NCBI GenBank assembly: GCA_965232255.1
Contig: OZ246962.1
Span: forward strand, 620,001 to 684,000
Direction: 5' to 3'
DNA length: 64,000 nt
Source of the DNA: Endozoicomonas sp965232255
GTDB lineage: Bacteria; Pseudomonadota; Gammaproteobacteria; Pseudomonadales; Endozoicomonadaceae
Shown here: positions 33,410 through 42,547 of the stretch, piece by piece
How the letters are laid out: the number at the start of each line of letters is the position of its first letter
Numbering within the stretch: the first letter of the stretch is position 1
Translations under genes and position numbers: made by a program
The notes under the pieces: generated by a model
What the model was told of the DNA's origin: nothing
What the model saw: the letters and a program-made list of their open reading frames with translations, nothing else
The model's database searches: none

Positions 33410-34645
33410 ATGAAGCGTGCAATTGTCCTTGTGATGGATTCGTTTGGTATCGGTGCCACTGACGATGCCGGAAAGTTTGGCGATACCGGATCCAACACCA
33501 TCGGCCACATCGCCCAGGCCTGTGCCGATGGCGAAGCCAATCAGGGCCGCAGTGGAGTGCTCAGGCTGCCTGAGCTTTCTGGTCTCGGGCTGGTCCACGC
33601 CGCCCGCGATGCCTGCGGCGAATTCCCCAAAGGCATGGCCAATGATATGCCAATCATCGGTGCCTACGGCTATGCCAAAGAGCTTTCCAGCGGCAAGGAT
33701 ACACCCAGTGGCCACTGGGAAATGGCCGGGGTACCAGTGCTGTTTGATTGGGGCTATTTTCGCGATGAGCAAAATACCTTTCCCCAGGAGCTGCTTGATG
33801 AGCTGATCGAAAAGGCCAAACTGCCCGGCGTGCTGGGCAATTGCCATGCATCGGGCACCGGCATTCTCGAAGCGTTGGGCGAAGAACACATGAGAACGGG
33901 CAAGCCCATCGTTTACACGTCAGCGGACAGCGTATTCCAAATCGCCGCCCATGAAGAAACCTTCGGGCTGGAGCGACTGCTGGAAGTGTGCCAGATTGCC
34001 CGGGAGATTCTTGAGCCATACAACATTGGTCGTGTTATTGCGCGCCCATTCATCGGTGATGATGCCGGTGACTTCCAGCGCACAGGCAACCGTCGGGACT
34101 TCTCCGTTCTACCACCGGCACCCACTGTATTGGACAAACTGGTGGCCAGCGGTGGTCATGTGGTGAGTGTGGGTAAAATTGCCGATATCTTCGCTCATCA
34201 GGGTATCACCAAAAAGATCAAGGCCACTGGTATTCCAGCCCTGTTTGAAGCCACCCTTGAGGCATTGGAGCAGGCCGGTGACCGTACACTGATCTTCACC
34301 AACTTTGTCGATTTTGACTCGTCCTTCGGTCACCGTCGCGATGTTGCCGGTTACGCCCTGGCGCTGGAGCAGCTTGATGCCATGCTGCCAGAGCTGTTCT
34401 ACGCCATGAACGACGACGACTTGCTGATCATCACTGCCGACCATGGCTGTGACCCAACCTGGCACGGCACTGACCATACCCGTGAGCACATCCCGGTCCT
34501 GGTCTACAGCAAAGGACTGAAGCCGTGTGACCTGGGCCAGCGCGAAACCTTTGCTGACATCGGTCAGACTCTGGCCAGCTTCTTTGACCTGGAGCCAATG
34601 GCCTACGGCACATCCTTTTTACCGGAAATTTTTGAGCAGGCATGA
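33410..34645 (+). CDS. deoB: Phosphopentomutase
   Basis: 411 residues of the alkaline-phosphatase superfamily; interconverts (deoxy)ribose-1- and -5-phosphate. Motifs: VMDSFGIGATDDA (N-terminal metal ligands), SADSVFQIAAHEE (phosphorylated Thr/Ser region near 170), NFVDFDSSFGHRRD and TADHGCDPTWHGTDHTREHIP (metal-binding Asp/His). ATG 33410 follows a strong AGGAG; the longer frame from 33359 runs into the hairpin. Length close to E. coli DeoB (407). Confidence 0.97.
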   Translation: MKRAIVLVMDSFGIGATDDAGKFGDTGSNTIGHIAQACADGEANQGRSGVLRLPELSGLGLVHAARDACGEFPKGMANDMPIIGAYGYAKELSSGKDTPSGHWEMAGVPVLFDWGYFRDEQNTFPQELLDELIEKAKLPGVLGNCHASGTGILEALGEEHMRTGKPIVYTSADSVFQIAAHEETFGLERLLEVCQIAREILEPYNIGRVIARPFIGDDAGDFQRTGNRRDFSVLPPAPTVLDKLVASGGHVVSVGKIADIFAHQGITKKIKATGIPALFEATLEALEQAGDRTLIFTNFVDFDSSFGHRRDVAGYALALEQLDAMLPELFYAMNDDDLLIITADHGCDPTWHGTDHTREHIPVLVYSKGLKPCDLGQRETFADIGQTLASFFDLEPMAYGTSFLPEIFEQA

Positions 34646-34675
34646 CCTGCCGCATCAAGACCTTAGGAGATAACC

Positions 34676-35377
34676 ATGACGCCACATATTAATGCCAAAC
34701 CCGGTGCCTTTGCCGATGTTTGCCTGATGCCCGGTGACCCGCTGCGCGCCAAACACATTGCGGAAACCTTCCTCGAAGGTGCTGAGCAGGTGACCGATGT
34801 GCGCAATATGCTGGGCTTTACTGGCACTTATGAGGGCAAGCGGGTATCAGTAATGGGTTCAGGTATGGGCATTCCATCGGCCTCTATCTACTACAAGGAG
34901 CTGATCACTGAGTATGGCGTCAAGAGTCTGATTCGTGTCGGCTCTTGCGGTGCAATTTCACCAGATGTGAAAGTTCGCGACATCGTTATTGGCATGGGTG
35001 CCTGCACCGACTCCAGGGTAAACCGTATCCGCTTCAAGGATAATGACTTTGCCGCCATTGCAGACTATACCCTGCTGGAAAGGGCAGTTAATGCCGCACG
35101 GGATATGAACCTGCCGGTCAAGGTGGGCAACCTGTTCTCGGCAGACCTGTTCTACAGTCCCGACCCGACCATGTTTGACACCATGGAAAAATACGGCGTG
35201 CTCGGCGTAGAAATGGAAGCGGCTGGTCTGTACGGTGTCTGTGCCGAATTTGGCGCCCATGGTCTGGCCATCTGTACTGTCAGTGACCATATCCGTACCG
35301 GTGAAGCTCTGCCAGCAGAAGACCGTCAATCGACATTTAACGAGATGGTTGAAGTGGCACTGAAGTCACTGGTGTAG
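34676..35377 (+). CDS. deoD: Purine nucleoside phosphorylase
   Basis: 233 residues, hexameric PNP family. Phosphorolyses purine (deoxy)nucleosides. MPGDPLRAKHIAETFL near 16, GSGMGIPSASIYYKEL near 60, RVGSCGAI near 86, VEMEAAGLYG near 177 and TVSDH near 203 (catalytic Asp) are as in E. coli DeoD. ATG 34676 lies after AGGAG. Last gene of deoCABD; it converges on the unknown gene at 35420. Confidence 0.97.
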   Translation: MTPHINAKPGAFADVCLMPGDPLRAKHIAETFLEGAEQVTDVRNMLGFTGTYEGKRVSVMGSGMGIPSASIYYKELITEYGVKSLIRVGSCGAISPDVKVRDIVIGMGACTDSRVNRIRFKDNDFAAIADYTLLERAVNAARDMNLPVKVGNLFSADLFYSPDPTMFDTMEKYGVLGVEMEAAGLYGVCAEFGAHGLAICTVSDHIRTGEALPAEDRQSTFNEMVEVALKSLV

Positions 35378-35419
35378 TTAACCACGCGGGCGTCGTTCAA
35401 GTGCGGCGCCTCTGATCCA

Positions 35420-37924
35420 TTATGGTATTTGATATAAGCGCTTTAACGAGAACCATCCCTTGTTCAGTGAATCGATGGTTTTGCTGCCTGGGTAAAGCAG
35501 TTTGAATGTGCTGAACACATGCCCAAGGCTCCGTGTCTGGCAGACAATACCGAACAACCATTCTGCCACTTCCATAGGCGCCAGATCGCAGGTGATTGCT
35601 GTCACCATAGCCAGTACGTCCGCTTCAAAATGATCCGGCTGCGGCAGTTCAGTGTAGCGGATACCAGTTTTGTAGATAATATTTTCCAGTAGCAGATCAC
35701 GGGCGATATTCAGATGCTTCCGAGCCATTTTGGCCGCCGCACTATGGCGATCAAACTGAGCTTGTTCTGCAACATGGATATGCTCCCAGGCCAAGTGTTC
35801 TACCAGTAGTTCTGCGCCACGCTTTCTTTTGAGCTTTTTCAGTGCGCTATCCAGCCAGTCAATTTGCTCAGCCGGGCTGAATTCAGCTTGGTTTCTGCGC
35901 TGACAATACTGTTTTAATGCGCTGCAAACGGCCGGATCCCACTGTGACGTCAGTCGATTTCTGACCAAATTGCAAAGAACGCTCCTGTTTCTCTTGTTAT
36001 TTTTTGGGATGGTAGACACCTGCGTTCCGAAGCCGTGCCAATTGGCGCCAAACTCGGTTATCGCTGTGTCAGCCTCACAGGGAGTCTCCAATCTGGCGCT
36101 TGTTGACGAGCTGGTCTTTTCCTCAGCAGCCACACCATTGACGTATTGCTGGATTTCTTCGGGCGTCAGGTTGTGCAGATACACTGTATCCTTAGCCTTG
36201 ATGCTCAGGTACTCAATTTTTGATGCCAGATAATCCAGAAACGAGGGACTCAGATAACCGCTCTGCTCAGATAGTGGACCACTCCCTTCCCGCGCTTGAA
36301 TGTTGTCAACGATTGTTTGCAAATGCTTTTGCACCATTTCATAACACTCGTGGGCCTGGTGGTAGTCCCCGATTTCGGCATAGAGATCGCCGGCTTTCAG
36401 ACCCAGGGGCAGAAACTGCCCACGCGCAACCGCCTTTTGGTAAAAAGCGGCTGCCTCGACCGGCGACGCATGATCGATCAGTTTTTGCTCATGCAGCCAG
36501 CCCATAAGAAAGCACGTGTAGCCGTGAAGTGCGTCAGGCAGCACGTCAATCCGTTGCTCATCCTTATGCAAGGACTGCCCAAGCTGGTTATAAGCCCGGA
36601 TCATTCGATCCCTGTGAGTGGGCATATTATAAATACGGGTTTTGTCGTCTGGCTTGGGATAGGTCATCACATTGATAACATTAGCCATGGCGGTCGCCAT
36701 ATTGTCTGGCTCAGGAAACTCATTACCTCGTTGATGCCACGTTACCGCTGTTTCACCTTGCCCAGGCTTCTTTTTGGTCATGAACAAGCCTTCCAACTGC
36801 AGATCGGTCTTCCCGCCGATGACGGACCAGATTTGCGCGCGGTCAGTCATAGCCTTTGTCTTGCCAGTCGCGCAGGAGGAGTGGTGTGGTGAGTCAGGGG
36901 CTTGTAACTGATGCAGATATAAGGCCGACTGATGCGAGAGACGAGCTACATCATCAAAAATGGCACTTCTCAGGACGATAAAAAGGGCATGATCCTCTCC
37001 TTTTAGCCTAGACAGAAAGTAGCTCCCGCACTGGATAAACCTGAGTAGGCCATCGTAGGGAGAAAACAGCAAAACGGCAGAATCGTGAGTACTCCTGGGA
37101 TAAAAGAAGTTCACCCTGTTTAGCTCTTGCGCGATTGATGATAGTTGTTCAGCGAGTAGGAGGGGATGACCCAATGTTCGCGTTTCCGGGTAAAAACCGC
37201 TTTCGATAAGCATCTTGAACCAGCGTAAAGAGAGTTTGCCCTGAAAATCCGCGCGGAAGTGCTTAATTTTCTCAATGTCATCAATCTGAAAACTCAGGCC
37301 TTTATTGAGGGCAAACTGGATAAGCCAGGAGCGTATCTGTTTCTGCGTCAGAGTTGGGTCCAGTTCATAAGCTTTGCTCAATCGCTCATGGGCTTCTTTG
37401 CGCTTTTCACCGGCCCGAGCCAGTAGCAAGGAGTTTGCGTTTTTTTCCGATTTTTGTCGGTCGTGCAAGACTATTAGCCTATCGGCCTCTATCAGGTTAC
37501 ATGCCGCTAAAGACAAAAGTGCGCTCACATCCTTGTCAGCACTCTGGGTAAACCGCAATTGGTTTTCAAACAAGATTCCGCCCACTCTCTGTCCCGGATA
37601 CTTTTTATGAACTTCATGACAGAGGCACTGGTAATTACGCGCTGGCAATTGGCAAATTTCACCAAAAAACCAGGAATTGAATAATTTTTGAACGTACTTG
37701 TTGCGTGGCTCCGGGGAAAGTCGGGACTGGCTAACCGCTTCATAGAGCACATCGACCTGATCATCAAAAGGCTGACTGTCAGACGTGCAAACAGTCAGTA
37801 ACGACTTCGAGTTGATAGCAATCTTCCTGCCGGCAAAAAAACTCTCCTTGACATTGAAAGGTGCTGCAACTTCGGTGTCGCTGCTGCCCTGTACGTGCCC
37901 CGTGCCTATACCGTCCATAGCCAT
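35420..37924 (-). CDS. Large hypothetical protein with TPR-like segments
   Basis: 834 residues from ATG 37924, which follows AGGG at good spacing (a TTG at 37969 opens the longest frame). No family recognised. Helical repeats resembling TPR/Sel1 are visible: AHERLSKAYELDPTLT near 180; EAAAFYQKAVARGQFLPLGLKAGDLYAEIGDYHQAHECYEMV near 490-530; and MARKHLNIARDLLLENI near the C-terminus. Cys-rich near 95 (CQLPARNYQCLCHEV). No signal peptide or membrane segment. It may be a scaffold or host-directed protein; only the helical-repeat character is supported. Confidence 0.65.
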   Translation of the reverse strand: MAMDGIGTGHVQGSSDTEVAAPFNVKESFFAGRKIAINSKSLLTVCTSDSQPFDDQVDVLYEAVSQSRLSPEPRNKYVQKLFNSWFFGEICQLPARNYQCLCHEVHKKYPGQRVGGILFENQLRFTQSADKDVSALLSLAACNLIEADRLIVLHDRQKSEKNANSLLLARAGEKRKEAHERLSKAYELDPTLTQKQIRSWLIQFALNKGLSFQIDDIEKIKHFRADFQGKLSLRWFKMLIESGFYPETRTLGHPLLLAEQLSSIAQELNRVNFFYPRSTHDSAVLLFSPYDGLLRFIQCGSYFLSRLKGEDHALFIVLRSAIFDDVARLSHQSALYLHQLQAPDSPHHSSCATGKTKAMTDRAQIWSVIGGKTDLQLEGLFMTKKKPGQGETAVTWHQRGNEFPEPDNMATAMANVINVMTYPKPDDKTRIYNMPTHRDRMIRAYNQLGQSLHKDEQRIDVLPDALHGYTCFLMGWLHEQKLIDHASPVEAAAFYQKAVARGQFLPLGLKAGDLYAEIGDYHQAHECYEMVQKHLQTIVDNIQAREGSGPLSEQSGYLSPSFLDYLASKIEYLSIKAKDTVYLHNLTPEEIQQYVNGVAAEEKTSSSTSARLETPCEADTAITEFGANWHGFGTQVSTIPKNNKRNRSVLCNLVRNRLTSQWDPAVCSALKQYCQRRNQAEFSPAEQIDWLDSALKKLKRKRGAELLVEHLAWEHIHVAEQAQFDRHSAAAKMARKHLNIARDLLLENIIYKTGIRYTELPQPDHFEADVLAMVTAITCDLAPMEVAEWLFGIVCQTRSLGHVFSTFKLLYPGSKTIDSLNKGWFSLKRLYQIP

Positions 37925-38098
37925 AGCCAAGACCCTGAATAAAGCGGTGGTAGACAGACAGTCGACCAACCTATCCCGGCAAACCAGGGTTGCTGGATGA
38001 GGAGGTCAACTGCATGAGTGGGCAAACGAACAGACACAGCGCTTGGACAGGCATAGGCAACAAAAGTTCAATCGCAACAACTCAGCCGTTGATTCACA

Positions 38099-38839
38099 TT
38101 ATTTGGCATCGCCACTGGCAGGATTCTCAGCTTCTTTCTTCGGGCTCTCAACTTCGTTCTCTGGGTTCTCGGCGTTGACGTTGGCGCTTGCACTTTCGGT
38201 GTCAACGTTCAGATTCTCAACACTCAGCACGTTATCCAGAATCCACCGTTTGCTGGAAACGTCGGCCGCTGGCTTTTCGACATCAAACTCCTTAATGCGC
38301 AGGTGATAGATATTGCCGGGCTCAAATTCAAAGCCATCGATGGTGCCAAAGTAGGTGGTCCAGGGTGCATCTTCAGACTCCCGAATCTGCAGGCACTCTG
38401 TGGGAGCAACGCCAGTACATGGCACCTTTTCTGAGGCCACGTATATCAGCCGGGTCAAGCCGTCTTCCATATCCGGCTGCCTGGTGAACCTGTAGGTCTC
38501 GTTGCCAACACCAAGAATCAGCTGATCCCCGGAAACCTCTACAGTTGGCTTATTGGTCAGGAGTTGTTTCAGCTCCTCCTCTTTTTCACCTTCAACACCA
38601 TGACACAACATCAAAGTGCTGGTCAGGCGTTCCACCAGTAGCTGGTCACCGGACATTTTCGCCATGCCGATCATACGATTACAGCCAGCGTAAGCCGAGA
38701 TGCGGTCATCGTCGATATCCAAGACCATTGCAGGGGTGCCAGCTGCCGGGCTGGTTTCCTGCCAGCGGCCTTCGGGCAAACCACTGCATCCTGTCAGCAA
38801 GATCGACATAGCCACAATCCCGGGTTGGAAAAATTTCAT
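38099..38839 (-). CDS. META/HslJ-type lipoprotein with DUF4377 domain
   Basis: 246 residues. ATG 38839 follows GGAG and gives MKFFQPGIVAMSILLTGCSG, a lipoprotein signal with lipobox LTGC. A META domain (about 25-110: GRWQET, AGCNRMIGMAKMSGDQL, TLMLC) is followed by DUF4377 (about 125-200: IYVASEKVPCTGVAPTECLQIR, WTTYFGTIDGFEFEPGN). The acidic Glu/Asn-rich tail is low complexity. META proteins such as HslJ are linked to stress and novobiocin tolerance; the exact role is unknown. Confidence 0.85.
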   Translation of the reverse strand: MKFFQPGIVAMSILLTGCSGLPEGRWQETSPAAGTPAMVLDIDDDRISAYAGCNRMIGMAKMSGDQLLVERLTSTLMLCHGVEGEKEEELKQLLTNKPTVEVSGDQLILGVGNETYRFTRQPDMEDGLTRLIYVASEKVPCTGVAPTECLQIRESEDAPWTTYFGTIDGFEFEPGNIYHLRIKEFDVEKPAADVSSKRWILDNVLSVENLNVDTESASANVNAENPENEVESPKKEAENPASGDAK

Positions 38840-38965
38840 TTGAGACTCCAAAAAACGGCCCTGACGCAGGGCTGAGTCAGGATACTTGTCGCTTATTTCT
38901 CTGTCTACACCTTGGCAGTCGTGCGCCACCAGCGCCAGAAGGCATCTACGAGCAAGGCAAATACA

Positions 38966-39352
38966 TTAGTGCACCAGACGTAAAGTAAACGGATAGTAGT
39001 AAAACTCACCACGGCTGGCCTTGATAGCCGCCTTGACCATAAACAGCAGCGCCGCAATAAGCACCACCGGCACCAGTGGCAGCAACAGTAAGCCCACCAG
39101 CATCCAAGTGAGGATAGTCCACACGACACACAATAGAGAGAGGGTAATCTGAAAATTCAGGGATTCCCGAGCGTGACATTCAACAAAAATCGACTTATTG
39201 CGTTTTAGCAGCCAAATCCCCAGTGGCATGCCTACGTTCAATCCGGGCAACAGAAAACCCAGCAACGGCAGCAAGTGTGCCATTACGGCCAGGTTTTTGT
39301 CATCCCGGGGGATGTTAGAGGGTTTTACAAGATTAGAACCGGTATTACGCAT
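38966..39352 (-). CDS. DUF4870 (Tic20-like) membrane protein
   Basis: 128 residues. DDKNLAVMAHLLPLLGFLLPGLNVGMPLGIWLLKRNKS near 17 and CHARESLNFQITLSL near 57 are the DUF4870 signatures. Three to four hydrophobic helices follow, ending in a short FYYYPFTLRLV tail. Small inner-membrane proteins of this family have no settled function. ATG 39352 is chosen as the start closest to the domain; frame remains open to 39430. Confidence 0.8.
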   Translation of the reverse strand: MRNTGSNLVKPSNIPRDDKNLAVMAHLLPLLGFLLPGLNVGMPLGIWLLKRNKSIFVECHARESLNFQITLSLLCVVWTILTWMLVGLLLLPLVPVVLIAALLFMVKAAIKASRGEFYYYPFTLRLVH

Positions 39353-39462
39353 TCGTGTACTGGTGCACCCGACAGACCAAGTGATTAATGATGGCGCATC
39401 GTATCGTGAATCTGCAAGCATCACCACCAAAGCGGTCGCGTCAGGCTGTTAACCCGAACCAA

Positions 39463-40194
39463 CTACTGAGAGTTCACCTGTTCGAACAGTGGCCCTAACT
39501 GGTTTTCCAGCAATTGGTCTACCTGTTGGCTCTTGATTTGAACCGGTCTTCCTCTGAGCGGGTAGTAGCGGTCATTAACCCAGTGTACTGACCAGTCCCA
39601 GGTAGTTGCTACGCAATTGGCGGCAAACGATTTGACCCCGAACTGCTGACTCTGCTCTATGCAACCGGTGAGAAACTGATCCACCTCAGACATCAGGATC
39701 GGATAGCTGCCAGCGGGCTTGCTGATATAGTTGGCACGTGTCTGGTAAATCCAGAACTGGCCGTTTGCAGGAATCGTGGCATCATTCATGGCGCTCAACT
39801 GAGCTGGATTGACCTGAATACGACAAGTTCGGGGTTGATGACGATCAATCCCCTTGATTCTGCCGGGCGACATGGCAACCAGGATGCCATTGAACCGATC
39901 ACCAATAAATGGCACTACGCCCAACTCGGTCAGTCGAACAAAACTGTCCTGACGGGTTCTGGTGAGCCAACCCCGACGAAAACCATCGACCCAAACGGGT
40001 ATCTCTGATCCCGAAGCAATGCTGGCAGGAGTAACAGTTTGCTCCTGAAGCAGGCTACCATAGCCAATTACGTACTGAGGTACAGTTTTATCAAGGGTTG
40101 GGAAACAAACATCAGCCAAAACAGCAGGGGGAACGGCAGACAGCGCTGCCGCCAGAACGGGAGCAAAAACTTCTGGCCAGCTTACCTTCCACAT
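39463..40194 (-). CDS. Exported gamma-glutamylcyclotransferase-fold protein
   Basis: 243 residues with signal peptide (MWKVSWPEVFAPVLAAALSAVPPAVLA). The mature part begins near VPQYVIGYGSLLQEQ, the YGSL motif of the GGCT/BtrG fold. Further fold features are FRRGWLTR, NGILVAMSPGRIKGIDRHQ and QFWIYQTRANYISKPAGSYPILMSEVDQFLTG. The catalytic Glu of the family is not obvious to me. Export is unusual, since most characterised GGCTs are cytosolic. Substrate unknown. Confidence 0.65.
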   Translation of the reverse strand: MWKVSWPEVFAPVLAAALSAVPPAVLADVCFPTLDKTVPQYVIGYGSLLQEQTVTPASIASGSEIPVWVDGFRRGWLTRTRQDSFVRLTELGVVPFIGDRFNGILVAMSPGRIKGIDRHQPRTCRIQVNPAQLSAMNDATIPANGQFWIYQTRANYISKPAGSYPILMSEVDQFLTGCIEQSQQFGVKSFAANCVATTWDWSVHWVNDRYYPLRGRPVQIKSQQVDQLLENQLGPLFEQVNSQ

Positions 40195-40732
40195 TGTTTT
40201 TTCCTCGTTTTCTCACCGCACATCCGCAGAGTCTGCTATGTCTCAACCAGTCTTCATTAATCGATAATCAATCGCTATACGGGACGAAACTTGCACAGGT
40301 CAGACATGACGGGAATATACAGGTACAAACCAACTCTCATGCCGGTGCGCCCGTATGGTCGCCAACTGCCATAGGGCTTACCGTTGTCGTGCATGAAAGA
40401 AGTCAGCTCACTAGCCGAGAAGCTTAAAGCCCATTTGCCACTGCATCAAGCCCGGACCAATCTTGCCGCACCACAGAGCAGCCACACATAAATGTACGAA
40501 AAACAATCAGACCATATTCGCAGCATTTGCAGTCCTGACAACTACTCCATTTTATTCACAGCTTCGTGGCCATTTTGATCAGTGACTGGCTGATTTTTTA
40601 ATGAAAAAAACGACGCTTCCGACAACGTATTAGTATCCACCACAAAAGCCAAAATAATTGGGAAAAATTTTAATTAAAATTTTTTTTGTTATTAGGTTTG
40701 ATTTGCACTGAATTCAGAAGGATCTGTTCACC
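40195..40732. other. Intergenic region upstream of the triple-SPOR gene (538 bp)
   Basis: Divergent upstream region of the GGCT-fold and SPOR genes. The last 100 bases are very A+T-rich and hold the 22-bp palindrome at 40663-40684. No gene is supported. Confidence 0.5.
40663..40684. repeat. 22-bp perfect A/T palindrome
   Basis: AAAAATTTTAA/TTAAAATTTTT, 48 bases before ATG 40733. Perfectly self-complementary. It could be an UP-element/H-NS-type or repressor target near the promoter, or simply an A/T run. Confidence 0.6.
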
Positions 40733-42370
40733 ATGTCCGGTCGACTGTTGTTTAGGGAGAAACAACTCAGGCTCTGTGTCGTGGCCGCTCTTGCCTCCGT
40801 CGCGGCTCCAGTGGCGCAAGGTCTTGTCCTGCCCCCCAACCCGTTAACTGTGAATCATTCATGGAGCTGCCAGTCAGCTGGCAGCAACATCTGCCCCAGC
40901 AAAAATACAACAACTGACGTAAAATACGCGACTCCGGCAGCTAATTCTCCTTTGGTAAACGCAGATGCCCTACCCTACGATTCTGAGGAATCACAAGCAC
41001 TTTTGAGCCTGCTGGAAGCACCGGGCGAACACTTTGTTCTGCAGTGGATGGCGGCAAGGGAGCGCAGTGAGCTGGAAACACTAAAGGACCGCTATCCCGT
41101 TCTGCAAAAAGCGACCATCGCCCAATATGAGCGATCCGGCAAGACTTGGTACGCTCTTCTCGATGGTCCCTACGCGAGTCGCACAGCTGCTATGGCCGAA
41201 CTGGATGCACCGCCTCGATCACTGATGGCGCGAGAGCTTTATCCCTGGACCAGATCACTGGCCAGTATTCAAAAGCTTGATATCATCAAACCAGAGTTTA
41301 CCGGGCAGCAAATTGCCAATATCAAGCCACCGGCGTTACCACCACATATGGCTAATGTGGCACCCATCGAATACAACATCTCCTACAACCCAAAGCACCA
41401 GACAATTCACGCCGACCACCCTCCAGCCGCAGAGTTGAACATTCCTTACGGCATGGAGTTCAGCAATGATGCGGACTTTAATCTTGAGCAAAACCGCCCA
41501 CAACCCGTCGGCCAAGACAAAGCTGATCAGCTGTACGCCAGCATCGCACCGACTTATCCAGATTCACATGGGCAATCTACCCAGCAGAACCTGGATTTCA
41601 ATGGTTACGACTTTAATGTTCAGGAAAGTGAGCTAACCCAATCCATCTTCCATCAGTCCCGGGAACAAAATGCCTCAGTTCTGACTGCCAATCCTGAGCG
41701 CTACACCATTGAATGGATGAGTGCTGCCAGAAAGGCGTCTCTTGAGCGAGCTCAGTCGCGCTACAGCGAGCTGCAAGATACCCAGATCATCCAATACCAA
41801 AGCAACAAGCAGAATCGCTATGCCCTGGTCAGCAGATCGTTTGCCGATCGCACGGATGCACTTGATGCCCTGTTGATGCCGTCGCTGGCCAAAGTTTCGG
41901 CGCGTTTTGCTCCAAAGGTACGGCAGGTGGCTTATTTGCAGTCACTGTCCGGCGTCGAGAGTTCGCAGTCAGTACTCCCGGAGCCGACAGTTAATAGTCA
42001 TCAGTGGCTAGTCCAGAACAAGAGCGCGGAAAAGACTTACCTGACCGATCTGTCCCGACAAGTAGACCAATACCGACAAAAAAGTGCACCGACCGGACAA
42101 AACAACTACACCATTCAGTGGTTCTCCTCCAGTGACCCGCTGGCTATTGACAGACTGAAGCGACGTTTCCCAGAACTGGCAGCAGCCAACACGGTTCACA
42201 TCCGGCGCAACCAGAAAGACTGGTATGTTCTGGTACAGGGACAGTACAGAACCAGTCAGGAAGCTATCGAGGCACTACAATCACCGGCCCTGAAAAATAT
42301 CGCCATGATATTGCATCCGTGGACGCGCCCGTTGAATTCGCTGAAACAACTGCAAATCGCCAGCCTCTGA
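40733..42370 (+). CDS. Exported protein with three SPOR-like repeats
   Basis: 545 residues. The N-terminal hydrophobic segment (LCVVAALASVAAPVAQG) looks like a signal peptide. Three 75-80-residue repeats start EHFVLQWMAARERSELETL (about 100), ERYTIEWMSAARKASLERA (about 323) and NNYTIQWFSSSDPLAIDRL (about 458). Each continues with a W/RYxLV(L)xG/R-Y/F-x-S/D-R segment and a PWTR-like end with xSL. This is the pattern of the DamX-type SPOR domain, which binds denuded septal peptidoglycan. Linkers are Pro/Gln/Asn-rich. AAGGAT precedes the ATG, and a terminator follows. The lack of a membrane anchor suggests a soluble periplasmic protein. Confidence 0.72.
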   Translation: MSGRLLFREKQLRLCVVAALASVAAPVAQGLVLPPNPLTVNHSWSCQSAGSNICPSKNTTTDVKYATPAANSPLVNADALPYDSEESQALLSLLEAPGEHFVLQWMAARERSELETLKDRYPVLQKATIAQYERSGKTWYALLDGPYASRTAAMAELDAPPRSLMARELYPWTRSLASIQKLDIIKPEFTGQQIANIKPPALPPHMANVAPIEYNISYNPKHQTIHADHPPAAELNIPYGMEFSNDADFNLEQNRPQPVGQDKADQLYASIAPTYPDSHGQSTQQNLDFNGYDFNVQESELTQSIFHQSREQNASVLTANPERYTIEWMSAARKASLERAQSRYSELQDTQIIQYQSNKQNRYALVSRSFADRTDALDALLMPSLAKVSARFAPKVRQVAYLQSLSGVESSQSVLPEPTVNSHQWLVQNKSAEKTYLTDLSRQVDQYRQKSAPTGQNNYTIQWFSSSDPLAIDRLKRRFPELAAANTVHIRRNQKDWYVLVQGQYRTSQEAIEALQSPALKNIAMILHPWTRPLNSLKQLQIASL

Positions 42371-42425
42371 GTAATTCCCGCCTCCTACCCGCCTGTTTTG
42401 CCTTGATGACCATTGGTTTCAGAGT

Positions 42426-42469
42426 AAGATGGGCGCTGCAAATTATGTAGCAGGGGCTCATCTTTTTTT
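42426..42469 (+). terminator. Rho-independent terminator after the SPOR gene
   Basis: AAGATGGGC pairs with GCTCATCTT (one G-U) and inner CTGC with GCAG, followed by TTTTT; 55 bases after the stop. Confidence 0.8.
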
Positions 42470-42547
42470 CACGGTATGTCGTAAGCAACACTGGCAACCG
42501 CCCACCTCTGCTGACAACACTGTCAAAGTTCAGATTCTGAGGAATTC

